DNA of 64,000 nt from Pseudoalteromonas rubra. Its GTDB lineage: Bacteria; Pseudomonadota; Gammaproteobacteria; Enterobacterales; Alteromonadaceae. The first letter of the stretch is position 1. The number at the start of each line of letters is the position of its first letter. The DNA lies in contig NZ_CP013611.1 in NCBI RefSeq assembly GCF_001482385.1, positions 4,223,501 through 4,287,500 of the forward strand, read 5' to 3'. The notes under the pieces were generated by a model. It was not told where the DNA came from. It did not search any database and saw only the letters and a list, made by a program, of their open reading frames with translations. Below, one piece after another: positions 62,467 to 64,000 of the stretch. The position numbers and the translations under genes are program-made.

Positions 62467-62490
62467 AAATGGGGGCGTTAGCCCCCATTT
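62467..62490 (+). terminator. terminator-like hairpin between infB and rbfA
   Basis: A perfect 10-bp stem (AAATGGGGGC/GCCCCCATTT) with a GTTA loop, then GTGTTTGTGTTT. It begins 22 bases after infB and could lower read-through to rbfA-truB. Confidence 0.65.
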
Positions 62491-62560
62491 GTGTTTGTGT
62501 TTCCTCTAGTGGGCGATTGTATGCATTGCCCGTTTTAATGATTAAATTGAAGTGGTGAAA

Positions 62561-62971
62561 ATGAGAGAATTTTCTCGTACTGATCGTGTTGCACAACAGA
62601 TCCAGAAAGAAATTGCCGTGATTTTGCAGCGCGAAATTAAAGACCCGCGCTTAGGCATGGTCACTGTATCGGCTGTAGAAGTATCACGCGATCTGTCTTA
62701 CGCCAAGGTCTTTATCACTGTGCTTGGTGGTGACGATGACAAAACCAAAGAAAACCTGTCGATTCTGAATGAAGCCACAGGCTATATCCGTTCTTTGCTG
62801 GGCAAACGGATCCGCGCGCGGATCATGCCTGAACTGCGTTTTGTGCTGGACAACTCCCTGATGGAAGGGATGCGTATCTCTAACCTGGTTGATGAAGTGA
62901 TCCGCAAAGACAATGAAAAGCGTGGTGACGAAGCGCAGTCAGATACCAAAAGCGACGACGGAGAAGCCTGA
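62561..62971 (+). CDS. rbfA: 30S ribosome-binding factor A
   Basis: A 136-residue KH-fold factor for 16S rRNA 5'-end maturation and cold growth. The ATG of [19 protein letters not shown] is taken; an earlier GTG reading lacks support. Blocks: [27 protein letters not shown] and [17 protein letters not shown]. The stop TGA overlaps the truB ATG (TGATG). Confidence 0.96.
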   Translation: MREFSRTDRVAQQIQKEIAVILQREIKDPRLGMVTVSAVEVSRDLSYAKVFITVLGGDDDKTKENLSILNEATGYIRSLLGKRIRARIMPELRFVLDNSLMEGMRISNLVDEVIRKDNEKRGDEAQSDTKSDDGEA

Positions 62972-63906
62972 TGGCGCGTCGTAGTAAAGGCCGCCCGATA
63001 GATGGGATAGTGCTGCTTAATAAGCCTCAGGGGATCTCCTCGAATAAAGCGCTGCAACAAGCCAAAGGCATTTACTTTGCGCAAAAAGCCGGCCACACAG
63101 GCGCATTGGATCCGTTGGCAACGGGCATGCTGCCAATCTGCTTTGGTGAAGCGACTAAGTTTACCCAGTTTCTGCTAGATACTGACAAAACTTACGTCGT
63201 ACGTGCCAAGTTAGGCGAGCGTACAACAACTTCAGACTCCGATGGTGAAGTGGTCGAAACACGCCCTGTGCAGATCACCCGAGCGCAACTGGAGCAAGAT
63301 GTTGCCAGTTTCCTGGGGGAGTCTGATCAGTATCCGTCGATGTATTCCGCGCTAAAGTATCAGGGTCAGCCCTTGTACAAGTATGCCCGTGAGGGCATCG
63401 AAGTGCCGCGTAAGTGTCGCAAGATCAACGTTTATTCGATCACTTTGGATGAATATGACGAACATGTGCAAGAGATCCAGATGACGGTGCATGTCTCGAA
63501 AGGGACTTACATTCGCACTATAGTGGACGACCTGGGTGAGAAGCTGGGCTGTGGTGCACATGTCATTATGTTACATCGCTCTGAAGTGGGTCATTATCCC
63601 AGTGATAAAATGATCACGCTTGAGGAACTGGAAGAAAAACTCCAGCAGGCGAAAGCGGAAGATCTGCCGCCTTCGACATACATTGATGCACTGTTGCTCC
63701 CTATGGATACGGCGTTGGTGGATTTACCGGCAGTTGAGATCAGTGCAGAGCAGGGCGTGGCATTTAGTCATGGTCAGACAGTGGTCGTCGGTGAGCTGCC
63801 TGAGGGCGTGTTGAAAGTGGTGGCTGATGGTCGTTTTGTCGGGATTGGCGAGCGCAATCAGCACGGGCATCTTAAGGCCAAGCGGGCGTTATCCAGCGCA
63901 CAATAA
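62971..63906 (+). CDS. truB: tRNA pseudouridine-55 synthase
   Basis: A 311-residue enzyme that makes pseudouridine 55 in the T-loop of tRNAs. TruB signatures: GIVLLNKPQGISSNKALQQ, HTGALDPLATGMLPICFG with the catalytic Asp, DKTYVVRAKLGERTTTSDSDGE, PSMYSALKYQGQPLYKYAREGIE and VSKGTYIRTIVDDLGEKLGCGAHV. The start overlaps the rbfA stop by one base, so translation is coupled. A promoter for the next unit lies just beyond it. Confidence 0.97.
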   Translation: MARRSKGRPIDGIVLLNKPQGISSNKALQQAKGIYFAQKAGHTGALDPLATGMLPICFGEATKFTQFLLDTDKTYVVRAKLGERTTTSDSDGEVVETRPVQITRAQLEQDVASFLGESDQYPSMYSALKYQGQPLYKYAREGIEVPRKCRKINVYSITLDEYDEHVQEIQMTVHVSKGTYIRTIVDDLGEKLGCGAHVIMLHRSEVGHYPSDKMITLEELEEKLQQAKAEDLPPSTYIDALLLPMDTALVDLPAVEISAEQGVAFSHGQTVVVGELPEGVLKVVADGRFVGIGERNQHGHLKAKRALSSAQ

Positions 63907-63912
63907 AATTTT

Positions 63913-63941
63913 TTGTCAGCGGGGGTAATTGCTGATACAAT
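63913..63941 (+). promoter_or_regulatory. strong sigma-70 promoter pointing out of the window
   Basis: TTGTCA (63913-63918) and TACAAT (63936-63941) with 17-base spacing, followed by a GC-rich discriminator (GCCGCCCGC). The latter is typical of promoters under stringent control. In related genomes rpsO follows truB, so it probably drives rpsO; that gene is not in the window. Confidence 0.7.
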
Positions 63942-64000
63942 GCCGCCCGCTTTGTCGCTTTGGCTGAATTAGTGATCGGCTGAAGCATTACTTAAACAAT

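Overview
The window looks like a marine gammaproteobacterium of the order Alteromonadales, most likely Pseudoalteromonas. The evidence is the metY-rimP-nusA-infB-rbfA-truB block at the right end, the hppD/fahA tyrosine-degradation pair, a TyrR regulator, MipA/OmpV with DUF3019, OmpW, and many secreted proteins. This is inferred from gene content and protein character only; no database was searched.

Layout. (1) 1-2.5 kb: the 3' end of an Rhs/polymorphic-toxin gene, its probable immunity gene, and a complete IS903-type insertion sequence. (2) 2.6-16.1 kb: an accessory region of secreted proteins. Two convergent arrays each combine small paralogous secreted proteins (called family A here; seven members or remnants) with one very large multidomain surface protein (cadherin-like and/or fibronectin-III-like). 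Between them lie a modular cadherin-like pair and three decayed genes. (3) 16.2-25.1 kb: ordinary chromosomal genes: a hotdog-fold protein, an outer-membrane protein, a bactofilin overlapping an M23 peptidase, fumarylacetoacetase and 4-hydroxyphenylpyruvate dioxygenase, a POT peptide transporter, and a secreted beta-propeller protein. (4) 25.4-44.2 kb: one tightly overlapping seven-gene leftward operon built around homologues of the poly-gamma-glutamate capsule machinery CapB/PgsB, CapC/PgsC and CapA/PgsA. All three core proteins are enlarged. They are accompanied by a 1442-residue predicted outer-membrane beta-barrel protein, a periplasmic amidohydrolase-like protein, a membrane-anchored periplasmic protein and a CHASE2-type membrane sensor. 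I read this as a Gram-negative trans-envelope synthesis and export system for a peptide-like polymer, and it is the main discovery candidate. (5) 44.5-57.1 kb: tyrR, a thioesterase, ompW, a response regulator with a PilZ-like domain, dapE, a three-gene operon for a secreted P1-nuclease/phospholipase-C-fold enzyme with a parvulin-like foldase, mipA with DUF3019, a lipoprotein, a globin-like protein and a delta-class carbonic anhydrase. (6) 57.3-64 kb: the initiator tRNA and the translation/transcription factor operon rimP-nusA-infB-rbfA-truB, ending in a strong promoter that points out of the window.

How the parts connect. TyrR at 44.5 kb may control hppD/fahA, because a TyrR-box-like site lies upstream of hppD. 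The two hotdog-fold genes each have a FadR-like operator just before the start codon. ompW has an FNR-type box. Three hairpins between the initiator tRNA and rimP may act as attenuators that separate tRNA expression from the nusA operon. Start codons were corrected where a ribosome binding site or signal peptide clearly decided the matter.
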